Shown: positions 56,804-64,000 of the stretch, in pieces
How the letters are laid out: each line of letters starts with the position of its first letter
How positions within the stretch are numbered: the stretch's first letter is position 1
Assembly (NCBI RefSeq): GCF_014207435.1
Contig: NZ_JACHGH010000001.1
Coordinates: forward strand, 496,001-560,000
Length of the DNA: 64,000 bases
DNA from: Salirhabdus euzebyi
GTDB lineage: Bacteria; Bacillota; Bacilli; Bacillales; Alkalibacillaceae
Reading direction: 5' to 3'
Made by a program: the position numbers and the translations under genes
The notes under the pieces: model-generated
What the model was told of the DNA's origin: nothing
Seen by the model: the letters and a program-made list of their open reading frames with translations, nothing else
Databases searched by the model: none

Positions 56804-57805
56804 TTATTTTGTTGAGTCCCTTTCGACAATTCGATGTGGAAGAATAACGTTAGATTCATCCACTTGTTCTTTATTCATGTATTTTGTCAGAAGACGCATA
56901 GATACAGCACCAATGTCATACATCGGCTGCACGATAGTTGTTAAAGTTGGTCGAACCATTGTAGCTAAACGAGTATTATCAAACCCAACAACTGCTATAT
57001 CTCCAGGTACAGTAAGCCCTCTATCTTGTATTCCATGAATAACACCGAGTGCCATTTCATCAGATGCAACAAAGATAGCTGATGGTTTTGTTTTGCTCGT
57101 TAAAAATTGCTCAACAGAGTCTAAACCAGATTGATATGTATAATCACCTGTATAAATAAGCTCTTCATCAACAACTAATCCAGCTGATTGTAGTGCTTGT
57201 TTATACCCATTTAGTTTTTGATTGTTAATATCTGTCTCTAATGGACCTGATACAATACTAATCACTTCATTGCCATCATTGATTAGTTTTTCAACGGCTT
57301 CCGTTGCAGCTGCTTCATAATCAATATTTACAGATGGTATCGTATTTGTTTTATCCACTGTTGCAGCAAGTACAACAGGAACAGGTGCAGACTGGAACTC
57401 TTTAATATGATCTTCCGTAATATCCCCACCCATGTATACGATTCCATCTACCTGCTTCCCAAGCATCGTATTGATTAAATGTAACTCCTTGTTTTTGTTT
57501 TGATCAGAGTTACTTAAAATGATGTTATATTTATACATAGTTGCAATATCTTCAATACCTCTTGCTAATTCAGCAAAAAATACACTAGATATATCTGGGA
57601 TAATAACACCAACAGTGGTAGTCTTCTTACTAGCCAATCCTCTTGCAACTGCATTTGGGCGATATCCTAGTCTTTCAATGGCTTCTAATACCTTTTGTCT
57701 AGTAGCTGGTTTAACATTAGGATTTCCATTTACCACACGTGAAACGGTTGCCATGGAAACATTTGCTTCTCTTGCTACATCATATATAGTAATATTCATT
57801 TGCAT
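56804..57805 (-). CDS. ccpA: Catabolite control protein A
   Basis: LacI/GalR-family regulator that, with HPr-Ser46-P, binds cre sites. N-terminal [25 protein letters not shown] and hinge helix [11 protein letters not shown] are nearly identical to B. subtilis CcpA as I recall it. 333 residues from the first ATG (AGGAGG 4 nt away); the second ATG two codons later is also well spaced. Followed by motPS. Candidate targets in this window are ackA and ald. Confidence 0.97.
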   Translation of the reverse strand: MQMNITIYDVAREANVSMATVSRVVNGNPNVKPATRQKVLEAIERLGYRPNAVARGLASKKTTTVGVIIPDISSVFFAELARGIEDIATMYKYNIILSNSDQNKNKELHLINTMLGKQVDGIVYMGGDITEDHIKEFQSAPVPVVLAATVDKTNTIPSVNIDYEAAATEAVEKLINDGNEVISIVSGPLETDINNQKLNGYKQALQSAGLVVDEELIYTGDYTYQSGLDSVEQFLTSKTKPSAIFVASDEMALGVIHGIQDRGLTVPGDIAVVGFDNTRLATMVRPTLTTIVQPMYDIGAVSMRLLTKYMNKEQVDESNVILPHRIVERDSTK

Positions 57806-58056
57806 ATTTCCTCCTTAGATAATCCGTTCTAAAAATATATATAATAATGATACGACACAATTAATAAACAAGCAACGACAAGCATGTGAACATTGTATAA
57901 ACATACATAATTGTATCAAATACTAACGAAACATAACGAATTTATTACCTTTACCAGGTTTTTAAGTATAAAAAGGTCCTTGCCATATTTATTATGGACA
58001 AGGACCTCGAAATGAAACACTTTTCATAGAAAAAATGAGCTTTATGTTTCTTTACT
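57806..58056. other. Intergenic region between aroA and ccpA (about 250 bases)
   Basis: Holds the ccpA leader and promoter region (AT-rich, no clean consensus seen) and the aroA terminator. No coding potential. Confidence 0.4.
57971..58007 (-). terminator. Intrinsic terminator of aroA
   Basis: A 9-bp stem (57974-57982 with 57999-58007) continuing into an inner CCATA/TATGG stem, followed on the minus strand by T5. Confidence 0.85.
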
Positions 58057-59136
58057 CTATCGTCCAACCTTTTCTGTTAAGCCTTTTAACTCTTTCATGA
58101 AATGATCAAAAGTCGGGATATCCATCTGCTGTTGGGAATCGGATAATGCAACGGCTGGATCTGGATGAACTTCTGCCATTACCCCGTCTGCACCTACAGC
58201 AATTGCTGCTTTAGCTGTTGGTAGAAGTAAGTCTCTTCTACCAGTAGAATGTGTAACGTCTACAAAAACAGGTAAATGTGTTTCTTGTTTTAATATAGGC
58301 ACAGCTGAAATATCTAACGTATTTCTTGTTGCTTTTTCATATGTGCGAATACCTCTTTCACACAAAATAATATTTTCATTACCTCTTGAAATAATGTATT
58401 CCGCAGCATTAATAAATTCGGAAATTTGTGCTGCAAGTCCTCTCTTAAGTAGGACTGGTTTATTGACTGATCCGGCAGCTTTAAGTAGTTCGAAATTTTG
58501 CATGTTTCGTGCACCGATTTGAATCACATCTATATAATCAATCGCAACTTCTAAGTCAGCTGGGTTTACAATTTCGCTTATCACGGCCAAGTCATACTCA
58601 TCGGCAACTTGTTTTAATATTTTCAGCCCTTCTATACCGAGTCCTTGGAAATCATAAGGAGATGTTCGAGGCTTAAACGCTCCCCCACGCAGCAGTTTTA
58701 GACCTTGATTTTTAACAGCCTGTGCCACTTCTGCAACTTGTACATAGCTTTCTACAGCACAAGGCCCAGCTATGAAACTCACTTTCCCGTTTCCAATTTT
58801 CTCACCCTTAATAGAAATAACCGTATCTTCTGGCTTCTTCTTTCTAGACACTAGTAATGCTTTACTATGATCATCTTCTTGTAGTTCAAGACCCATCTTA
58901 AAAATTTCTTTAAAAAGATGTTGAATTGTGGAGTATTCAAAGGGACCATCATTATGCTTCAACAAATCATTAAGCATTTTCCGTTCGCGCACAGGATCAA
59001 AACGATTCATTCCTTGCTTATGCTTAATTTCACCAATTTGTTTTACTAAATGTCCCCGCTTATTAATAAGGGATAGGATATCAAGGTTAACTTGATCTAA
59101 CTCTTCTCTTAAACTGTCTAATTGCTCATTACTCAC
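58057..59136 (-). CDS. aroA: Bifunctional chorismate mutase / DAHP synthase
   Basis: First step of the shikimate pathway (DAHP synthase, about residues 100-359) fused to an N-terminal AroQ-type chorismate mutase (residues 1-85) that serves as feedback sensor in Bacillus. [18 protein letters not shown] and [14 protein letters not shown] motifs are clear. The frame is open 36 codons upstream, but GTG 59134-59136 has GGGGG 8 nt before it and gives 359 residues. Confidence 0.96.
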   Translation of the reverse strand: MSNEQLDSLREELDQVNLDILSLINKRGHLVKQIGEIKHKQGMNRFDPVRERKMLNDLLKHNDGPFEYSTIQHLFKEIFKMGLELQEDDHSKALLVSRKKKPEDTVISIKGEKIGNGKVSFIAGPCAVESYVQVAEVAQAVKNQGLKLLRGGAFKPRTSPYDFQGLGIEGLKILKQVADEYDLAVISEIVNPADLEVAIDYIDVIQIGARNMQNFELLKAAGSVNKPVLLKRGLAAQISEFINAAEYIISRGNENIILCERGIRTYEKATRNTLDISAVPILKQETHLPVFVDVTHSTGRRDLLLPTAKAAIAVGADGVMAEVHPDPAVALSDSQQQMDIPTFDHFMKELKGLTEKVGR

Positions 59137-59203
59137 TATGAATGCCCCCATCTTCAGTTTATTAAATACCTTTAATATGGTACATTTTAAATAATTAGAA
59201 CTT

Positions 59204-59232
59204 ATTATAACGAAACAAAAAGGGAATGTCAT
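59204..59232 (-). promoter_or_regulatory. Sigma-A promoter of aroA
   Basis: On the minus strand ATGACA (59227-59232), exactly 17 bases, TATAAT (59204-59209), about 70 bases before the GTG start. Confidence 0.65.
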
Positions 59233-59283
59233 TAATATAGACAAAGTTTTTACAATTTTCTGTTTTAAGGGGGATGACGAAAA

Positions 59284-61440
59284 ATGGGCGAAAGAATTAT
59301 TTCGTTCGATATCGGAACACGATCCGTTGTCGGAATTATTTTAGAAAAAGTATCTACTCATTTTGAAGTAATAGACTTTATTTCCGTTGAACATAATGAA
59401 CGCTCCATGTTAGATGGACAAATTCATGATATTTTATCCGTTTCGAAAGTAATCCGAAAGGTAAAAGAATTTCTGGAGGAAAAACACGGTCCAATAAAGA
59501 AAGTGTGTGTTGCTGCAGCAGGAAGAGCACTTAAAACCCAACAAACAAAAGTCACAAAAAATATTTTTCAACAACCATTGATGAATGAGGAAGACATTTT
59601 ACATCTAGAATTAAGTGCCGTTCAGCAAGCTCAATATGAATTGGCCCAAAAAGAAATGGAGGAAAACAGTACCAACTACTATTGTGTGGGCTATTCTGTC
59701 CTTCATTATAAGTTAGATGGGGATGATATTGGCTCCTTAATCGATCAACAAGGACATGAGGCGGAAGTGAAAATTATTGCAACTTTTCTACCGAAAGTGG
59801 TCGTTGAATCATTAATATCAGCTCTTCATAGAGCTGATTTAGAGATGGATGCTTTAACGCTTGAACCTATCGCTGCAATCAATGTATTAATACCACCATC
59901 TATGAGAAGATTAAATGTTGCTTTAGTTGATATCGGAGCAGGAACAAGTGACATTGCTATTACTAACTATGGAACCGTCATTGCCTATGGTATGGTACCT
60001 GTTGCTGGAGATGAAATAACAGAAGCTATTAGTAATCATTATTTACTAGACTTTCCATTGGCTGAAGAAGTGAAAAGAGAAGTCACTACCAATAAAAAGA
60101 GTAAAGTAACCGATATTTTGGGCTTCGAATCAGAAATTACATACGATGAACTAGTGTCTAACATCATGGATTCGATTGACCAACTTGCCAACTCGATTTG
60201 CGATGAAATTCTTCTACTTAATCAAAAATCACCACAAGCAGTAATGGTTGTAGGGGGTGGTAGTTTAACCCCTGAGCTTACAAAACGAATTGCAAACCGA
60301 CTTCAACTACCTGAAAACCGTGTTGCTGTAAGAGGGACAGATGCTATTCAACAACTAAAGAAAACATATATCATACCAGAAGGGCCAGCCTTTGTCACAC
60401 CTCTAGGCATTGCAATTGCAGCGAAACAAAATCCAATACATTACATTAGTATTCAAGTAAACGAACGTACTGTTCGATTATTTGATTTAAAACAATTGAC
60501 GGTAGGGGATTGCTTACTTGCAGCAGGTATTAATATCAATAAATTGTATGGAAAACCAGGCATGGCTTACATGGTTACCTTTAACGGAAAAAACATTACT
60601 ATTCCAGGTACGCTAGGCCAACCACCTATTCTTACCTTAAATGGGAACCCTGTGTCCTTAAAAGACTTGATTAAACATGGGGATAAAATGAAAGTTATTC
60701 CAGGGGAGAACGGACAATCTCCTTCTATTATGCTAGGTGAGTTAGTAGAGGATGTATTTTCGTTCCCGGTATACGTAAATGGAGAAAAACATATTGTACA
60801 ACCTTCTATTTTAGTAAATAATCAACCTGCTAACAAAAATACGTATATCCAAGATAAAGACGACATTCGACTAAATGCCATTCAAACAATAGAGGGATTT
60901 TTGCATTCCATCAATAAATCATCCTTACTGGAAAACAGGATACCCTTTCACGTGAAGATAAACGGAGAAAAGAAAAAGTTAGATGTAGATATTTGCACCA
61001 TTTATATTAATGGAGTAAAGTCCACGCCAAAGTCTAGTATAAAACAAAATGACAAAATTACTATTGTTGAACAAAGTCAGTTTCCACTTAATCAGCTTTT
61101 AGAAATGTTAGAAGTAGATAGAAGTATCGTTTTGCCAGTAACATTTGAATCTAGAACAATTTATTTAAAAAAGGAGAAGGTAGCTTTCTATCGAGAAGAT
61201 ATACCTTTATCAGAAGACAGCATAGTCAAGCATGAAGATTCACTTAAGATGACAAAGAATGATTCACAGCCCTTTATTTTTCAAGATATTTTTAGATATA
61301 TCGACTTTGACATCTCTAGCATTACTGGAAAACAGTTTAAGTTGTACGTAAACGGAGAAGAAGCTTCTTTTACTACCGAGTTAGCCCCCCACGATAAAAT
61401 AAGTATTAGATGGATAGAATCCATTTATACAAAAAAATAA
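59284..61440 (+). CDS. FtsA-like actin-fold protein with repeated C-terminal extension
   Basis: A 718-residue protein. Residues 1-380 form an FtsA/PilM-type actin-like ATPase: phosphate 1 [11 protein letters not shown], phosphate 2 [12 protein letters not shown] (near 215) and adenosine motif [11 protein letters not shown] (near 322). The remaining 340 residues contain about five degenerate copies of a unit with strand-NGE-strand and a later xDKI/xDxI strand (near 389, 431, 495, 557 and 684; a weaker one near 618), perhaps beta-grasp domains. There is no obvious FtsA membrane-targeting tail. I know similar genes annotated as cell division protein FtsA in Bacillaceae, without a proven role. 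AAGGGGG SD. Not at this place in B. subtilis. Confidence 0.85.
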   Translation: MGERIISFDIGTRSVVGIILEKVSTHFEVIDFISVEHNERSMLDGQIHDILSVSKVIRKVKEFLEEKHGPIKKVCVAAAGRALKTQQTKVTKNIFQQPLMNEEDILHLELSAVQQAQYELAQKEMEENSTNYYCVGYSVLHYKLDGDDIGSLIDQQGHEAEVKIIATFLPKVVVESLISALHRADLEMDALTLEPIAAINVLIPPSMRRLNVALVDIGAGTSDIAITNYGTVIAYGMVPVAGDEITEAISNHYLLDFPLAEEVKREVTTNKKSKVTDILGFESEITYDELVSNIMDSIDQLANSICDEILLLNQKSPQAVMVVGGGSLTPELTKRIANRLQLPENRVAVRGTDAIQQLKKTYIIPEGPAFVTPLGIAIAAKQNPIHYISIQVNERTVRLFDLKQLTVGDCLLAAGININKLYGKPGMAYMVTFNGKNITIPGTLGQPPILTLNGNPVSLKDLIKHGDKMKVIPGENGQSPSIMLGELVEDVFSFPVYVNGEKHIVQPSILVNNQPANKNTYIQDKDDIRLNAIQTIEGFLHSINKSSLLENRIPFHVKINGEKKKLDVDICTIYINGVKSTPKSSIKQNDKITIVEQSQFPLNQLLEMLEVDRSIVLPVTFESRTIYLKKEKVAFYREDIPLSEDSIVKHEDSLKMTKNDSQPFIFQDIFRYIDFDISSITGKQFKLYVNGEEASFTTELAPHDKISIRWIESIYTKK

Positions 61441-61445
61441 CGAAT

Positions 61446-61540
61446 TAGAAAAACTTGGCTTGTCGCCAAGTCCTTATGGCGAAAGCCTTAGTTTTTCTTT
61501 TACTTTAATCCTTTAATAAAGATAAACTTTCTTAAAGTAA
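61446..61540 (+). repeat. Dispersed structured repeat, copy A
   Basis: The most complete copy: ACTTGGC/GCCAAGT hairpin, GGC-GAAA-GCC tetraloop hairpin, and outer TACTTTAA/TTAAAGTA inverted repeat. Lies between the FtsA-like stop and the ytxJ terminator. Confidence 0.8.
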
Positions 61541-61568
61541 AAAAAGAGCCATTATTTTGGCTCTTTTT
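61541..61568 (-). terminator. Intrinsic terminator of ytxGHJ
   Basis: A perfect 11-bp stem (61541-61551 with 61558-61568). The ytxJ stop codon lies in its 6-base loop. Confidence 0.8.
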
Positions 61569-61899
61569 GTGTTACATATTGTTCTTCCACTTCTTTAAGT
61601 GTATTTTCTGTAATATCCCAATGGGATGCGTTCCAAATGATTTTCCCTTCAGAAAATAACAAAGCTTGAGGGGATTCATGTTTCACTTTATATTGTTCCG
61701 CTATTTCATTTGATAGCGGGCGTGCTTCTTGAACATGTAACATATATAAAGGAACAGAAGTATTAGCAGCAAATGACTCGTATTGATCCTTTGCTTCTCC
61801 ACTAATTGGGCACGTTAAACTGTGCTTCAATAAGAAAAAAGAAGTCTTATCATTTAGTTTTGAAAATTGCTCCCGTGTTTCAATTAATTGAATACCCAT
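61552..61899 (-). CDS. ytxJ: Bacillithiol-system redox protein YtxJ (BrxC)
   Basis: A 115-residue thioredoxin-fold monothiol bacilliredoxin with the CPIS motif at Cys30 (HSLTCPIS); family members remove bacillithiol or act as redox relays. ATG 61897-61899 (GGAGG 8 nt upstream) is preferred over the preceding TTG. Last gene of the ytxGHJ stress operon. Confidence 0.93.
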   Translation of the reverse strand: MGIQLIETREQFSKLNDKTSFFLLKHSLTCPISGEAKDQYESFAANTSVPLYMLHVQEARPLSNEIAEQYKVKHESPQALLFSEGKIIWNASHWDITENTLKEVEEQYVTQKEPK

Positions 61900-61940
61900 C
61901 AACTTATCCTCCGTCTATCCAAAAAATAAATAATCGACCT

Positions 61941-62339
61941 TTACTTACTAAACTTTTCTTCTAAGTCGTCTGCTGCCTCTTCAAGCGTATCCGCAATATC
62001 TTGTCCATCCATTTTATCACGTAATTGATTCACTTTTCCTTGAAGTTGCTGCTTTGTATCCTTCATACGCTCCGTAAATGTTGTTGAAAATTCATCTGTT
62101 TTATTCTTAGCGAGATCACGCCACTCAGAACCTTTTTCATAGGCAATATCTTTCCAATCTTCGGCTCTTTCTCTTACATTTTGAGCTCGATGATTTATAT
62201 CTTCACGTAACTCTCTACCTGATTTAGGAGCTAACAATAATGCGACAGAAGCACCTACAATACCACCTAATAAAGTGCCTAATAAAAAGTCCTTGCTATT
62301 AATGTTTTGGTTGTCATTATGGTTTTGTTCATTCCCCAT
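61941..62339 (-). CDS. ytxH: YtxH general stress protein
   Basis: A 132-residue YtxH-domain protein: an N-terminal glycine-rich hydrophobic segment (FLLGTLLGGIVGASVALLLAPKSG) followed by the conserved GRELREDI and a long amphipathic, charged helix of apolipoprotein type. Membrane-associated; function unknown, induced by general stress in B. subtilis. AGGAGG precedes the ATG. Confidence 0.92.
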   Translation of the reverse strand: MGNEQNHNDNQNINSKDFLLGTLLGGIVGASVALLLAPKSGRELREDINHRAQNVRERAEDWKDIAYEKGSEWRDLAKNKTDEFSTTFTERMKDTKQQLQGKVNQLRDKMDGQDIADTLEEAADDLEEKFSK

Positions 62340-62368
62340 TTAAATTCCTCCTTCTTATTAGTAAAAAT

Positions 62369-62773
62369 TTACCTTTTGTACTTTTTCCATAAGTCAATAA
62401 TTGCTTGTCCCCACTTTACCGCTTGGGCAGCAGTTGCTTTATTGTTTTCCGATTCACGGACAATTTCCGTTGAAATTTTTTGGAGCGATCCATTAAATTG
62501 TTTAACAGACTCACCAACTCCGTATATACCTTCTACTAAGTTATTCATTCTTTGTGATTTATGCTGAATATCCTCAGCTAGTTTATTTGTTTTATTTAAC
62601 AAAGCCGCTGTTTCTACCGTTATACCTTCCATTTGTTTCTCTAAACCTTCTAACGTGTTTGCGACATTATTCATTGTTCGTTGAACAGACTTTAATGTGC
62701 CCGCTAGATAAAAAACTAATACAGCAAAAGCAATTGCAGCGATTAAAGCTGAAACGTAAAGCAGGACTTCCAT
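62369..62773 (-). CDS. ytxG: YtxG (DUF948) general stress protein
   Basis: A 134-residue DUF948 protein: one N-terminal membrane helix (about 5-27) and a long coiled coil. First gene of ytxGHJ, which in B. subtilis is under sigma-B and sigma-H control. AAAGGAG upstream of the ATG. A sigma-B-like promoter lies about 125 bases upstream. Confidence 0.92.
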   Translation of the reverse strand: MEVLLYVSALIAAIAFAVLVFYLAGTLKSVQRTMNNVANTLEGLEKQMEGITVETAALLNKTNKLAEDIQHKSQRMNNLVEGIYGVGESVKQFNGSLQKISTEIVRESENNKATAAQAVKWGQAIIDLWKKYKR

Positions 62774-62895
62774 ATTCCCAACCCACTCCTTTTATGTATT
62801 TTACTTTCCATTACAACATTCGACATTATTGGCTAATTTAAAACCTTAGTTGATATTTTTTAAAAAAATTAATCCTTTTGCTTTATATATAGCCT

Positions 62896-62921
62896 ATACC
62901 CGAATACAAGATTCGTCAAAC
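62896..62921 (-). promoter_or_regulatory. Sigma-B-like promoter of ytxGHJ
   Basis: On the minus strand GTTTGA (62916-62921), 14 bases, GGGTAT (62896-62901), against the sigma-B consensus GTTTAA-N12/15-GGGTAT. B. subtilis ytxGHJ is a known sigma-B operon. No clear sigma-H promoter was seen. Confidence 0.65.
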
Positions 62922-63076
62922 AAATCAATCCTAACTATTTACTCATTATATGCAAAAATCCACTCTTTTATTTAGCTCTTTTCTAAAGTAGTTATTATTT
63001 TTGCGCAGTAGATGGAAAATGCGACGTAACTTATGTAGGGTTTGCTCTTTGAAGCAGCTAGGTGCTAAACGGCCGC

Positions 63077-63123
63077 TCCGGCAGAATACTTCGCTTTCCA
63101 CGGGTTCCCACTGAGCCTCCGCT
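63077..63123 (-). repeat. Partial inverted copy of the GC-rich element
   Basis: The reverse complement of this segment (AGCGGAGGCTCAGTGGG then CCGTGGAAAGCGAAGTATTC) matches, with changes, the right half of the element at 63211-63329 (GGAGGCTGAGGC then CCATGGAAAGCGAGTATT). The two form an inverted pair about 100 bases apart. Confidence 0.6.
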
Positions 63124-63210
63124 ATGATAAATGTTTTGATTTATGAGTAGTAATACCACTCCATTTATCTTTTGGGGAGTCTTCTCGCTCGTACAGCACA
63201 CCATTCTAAG

Positions 63211-63329
63211 CCGCGGAAACATGCGAGACTCCTATGGGAGAGCATGAGTCTGAAGACCCCCGAGACGAGCGCTCTTTGCTCGCGAGGAGGCTGAGGCCTT
63301 GCCCATGGAAAGCGAGTATTTTTCCGCGG
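63211..63329 (+). repeat. GC-rich Bacillaceae-type dispersed repeat
   Basis: A 119-base element bounded by perfect 9-base inverted ends (CCGCGGAAA ... TTTCCGCGG). Inside are GACTC/GAGTC and CGAGC/GCTCG stems. It is far richer in GC than the rest of the window. I recognise this type (CATGCGAGACTCCT-like) as widespread in Bacillus-group genomes; function is unknown. The open frame across it is not a gene. Confidence 0.7.
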
Positions 63330-63464
63330 CGACGGACTACCACTCATCTTGTAGAGGATGAACTTCACACACATAAAGTTATGTCGTAGTTTAAGTAAAA
63401 AGTAACGGTCCTTCTTTAGTATAGGTGAGAAACAATCTCCTTACTTCATTTTTTCCTCTTTTTT

Positions 63465-63558
63465 TAGAAAAACTTCGCTTGTCGCCAAATCCTTATGGTG
63501 AAAGTCTTAGTTTTTTTTATACTTGAACAAGGTTAAACTTTCTTAAAGTATAAAATAA
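63465..63558 (+). repeat. Dispersed structured repeat, copy B
   Basis: Same order and orientation as copies A and C. The GNRA hairpin reads GGT-GAAA-GTC in place of GGC-GAAA-GCC, keeping pairing through wobble, while the first hairpin has decayed. It abuts the murC terminator. Confidence 0.75.
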
Positions 63559-63559
63559 A

Positions 63560-63581
63560 AAGCCGTTCTAATGAACGGCTT
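63560..63581 (-). terminator. Intrinsic terminator of murC
   Basis: A perfect 9-bp stem (63560-63568 with 63573-63581) with a 4-base loop and T5 following on the minus strand. Confidence 0.85.
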
Positions 63582-63590
63582 CCTAAACTT

Positions 63591-64000
63591 TTATAATTTT
63601 TCATACGCTTCTTGAAATTTTTGAACATCCCCTGCTCCCATGAAGATGAGAACACTGTTTGAAAAGTCTTGTAAAACGTCTGTATTTTCTAAATTGAGTA
63701 TTGTTGCACCATCTATCTTGTTTTGCAGGTCCTCAATAGTTAAACTTCCACTTTTTTCACGTGCAGATCCAAAAATATCACACAAGTACACATGATCTGC
63801 TTCACTTAAGCTGTCAGCGAATTGTTGCAAGAACGTTTTTGTTCTTGTAAAAGTGTGTGGTTGAAATATTGCTACTATTTTTTTATCTGGATATTTCTTC
63901 TGAGCAGATTCGATAGTTGCCTCAATTTCTCTTGGATGGTGAGCATAGTCATCAATTAAAATTTGCCCATTTTTCCATTCCTTTTCGGTAAAGCGACGTT
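63591..64000 (-). CDS. murC: UDP-N-acetylmuramate--L-alanine ligase, 3' part
   Basis: Adds L-alanine to UDP-MurNAc in peptidoglycan synthesis. Only the C-terminal ~136 residues are in the window: the minus-strand reading frame stays open to the edge and carries RRFTEKEW, the conserved [14 protein letters not shown] and FQPHTFTRT motifs. The 5' end lies beyond base 64000. Neighbour of ytxGHJ, as in B. subtilis. Confidence 0.93.
   Translation of the reverse strand, partial: RRFTEKEWKNGQILIDDYAHHPREIEATIESAQKKYPDKKIVAIFQPHTFTRTKTFLQQFADSLSEADHVYLCDIFGSAREKSGSLTIEDLQNKIDGATILNLENTDVLQDFSNSVLIFMGAGDVQKFQEAYEKL

Larger units (their letters stand above)
62774..63590. other. 817-base intergenic region between murC and ytxG
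   Basis: From right to left: murC terminator, structured repeat copy B, a GC-rich inverted repeat element with a 69-codon spurious open frame inside it, then AT-rich DNA with the sigma-B-like promoter and leader of ytxG. No gene is supported. Confidence 0.7.

Noticed and set aside
63165-63374. 69-codon minus-strand open frame
   Set aside because: It lies wholly inside the GC-rich inverted repeat, has an Arg/Ser-rich low-complexity product and no SD sequence.

Overview
The window is chromosomal DNA of a low-GC, endospore-forming member of the Bacillaceae. Gene order closely follows the ytwI-to-murC segment of Bacillus subtilis: ytwI, ytvI, fxsA, pyk-pfkA, accA-accD, ytsJ, dnaE, ytrH-ytrI, nrnA, ytpI, ytoI, ytkL, ald, ackA-ytxK, tpx-ytfJ-ytfI, nadK, sspA, thiI-nifZ, ezrA, yttP, ytsP-dgcP, rpsD, tyrS, acuABC, motPS-ccpA, aroA, ytxJHG, murC. 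Sporulation genes (ytvI, ytrH, ytrI, ytfJ, sspA) support a spore former. The Na+-type stator MotPS and the dispersed-repeat types suggest the Oceanobacillus/Virgibacillus side of the family, but that placement is inference. No phage, insertion sequence, CRISPR array, rRNA or tRNA was seen. About a quarter of the genes use TTG or GTG starts backed by good Shine-Dalgarno (SD) sequences.

Layout. 1-13 kb holds central carbon and lipid precursor metabolism on the minus strand: pyruvate kinase and phosphofructokinase, acetyl-CoA carboxylase transferase subunits, a FadR-like GntR regulator and malic enzyme, then the second replicative polymerase DnaE. 13-18 kb holds sporulation membrane proteins, the nanoRNase NrnA, YtoI and YtkL. 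18.4-22.5 kb is an accessory envelope-stress cluster (DUF4178, PspA, DUF4247 lipoprotein, DUF350, membrane-fused spermidine-synthase-like protein) that I do not recall at this place in B. subtilis; a sigma-W-like promoter precedes it. 22.6-31.7 kb has PepQ, alanine dehydrogenase, an odd short-chain dehydrogenase (SDR), a chemoreceptor, UspA, EcsC-like, acetate kinase and YtxK. 31.9-42.4 kb has Tpx, the YtfJI pair, NAD kinase, an amidohydrolase, a small acid-soluble spore protein (SASP), tRNA thiolation (NifZ-ThiI), EzrA and YttP. 42.5-49 kb has YtsP and DgcP, rpsD with its structured leader, a ZIP metal transporter with candidate metal operators, and tyrS with a tyrosine T-box. 48.9-59 kb has a class A penicillin-binding protein (PBP) with fibronectin-type III (FN3) repeats, acuABC, motPS-ccpA and aroA. 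59.3-64 kb has an FtsA-like protein with a repeated C-terminal region, the ytxGHJ stress operon, a repeat-rich intergenic region and the 3' end of murC.

How parts work together. Malic enzyme, accD and accA share a direction with a FadR-type regulator, and a perfect FadR-type operator lies in the leader, suggesting lipid-responsive control of NADPH and malonyl-CoA supply. ccpA is present, and cre-like sites lie upstream of ackA and ald. AcuA and AcuC form the acetylation/deacetylation pair that controls acetyl-CoA synthetase, but acsA is not next to them here. General stress (sigma-B-like promoter at ytxG) and envelope stress (sigma-W-like promoter at the PspA cluster) are both visible.

The least explained material is the PspA/aminopropyltransferase-like cluster, a roughly 90-base dispersed repeat with compensating stem changes (three copies, all beside minus-strand gene ends), two other inverted-repeat elements, and the repeated C-terminal half of the FtsA-like protein.
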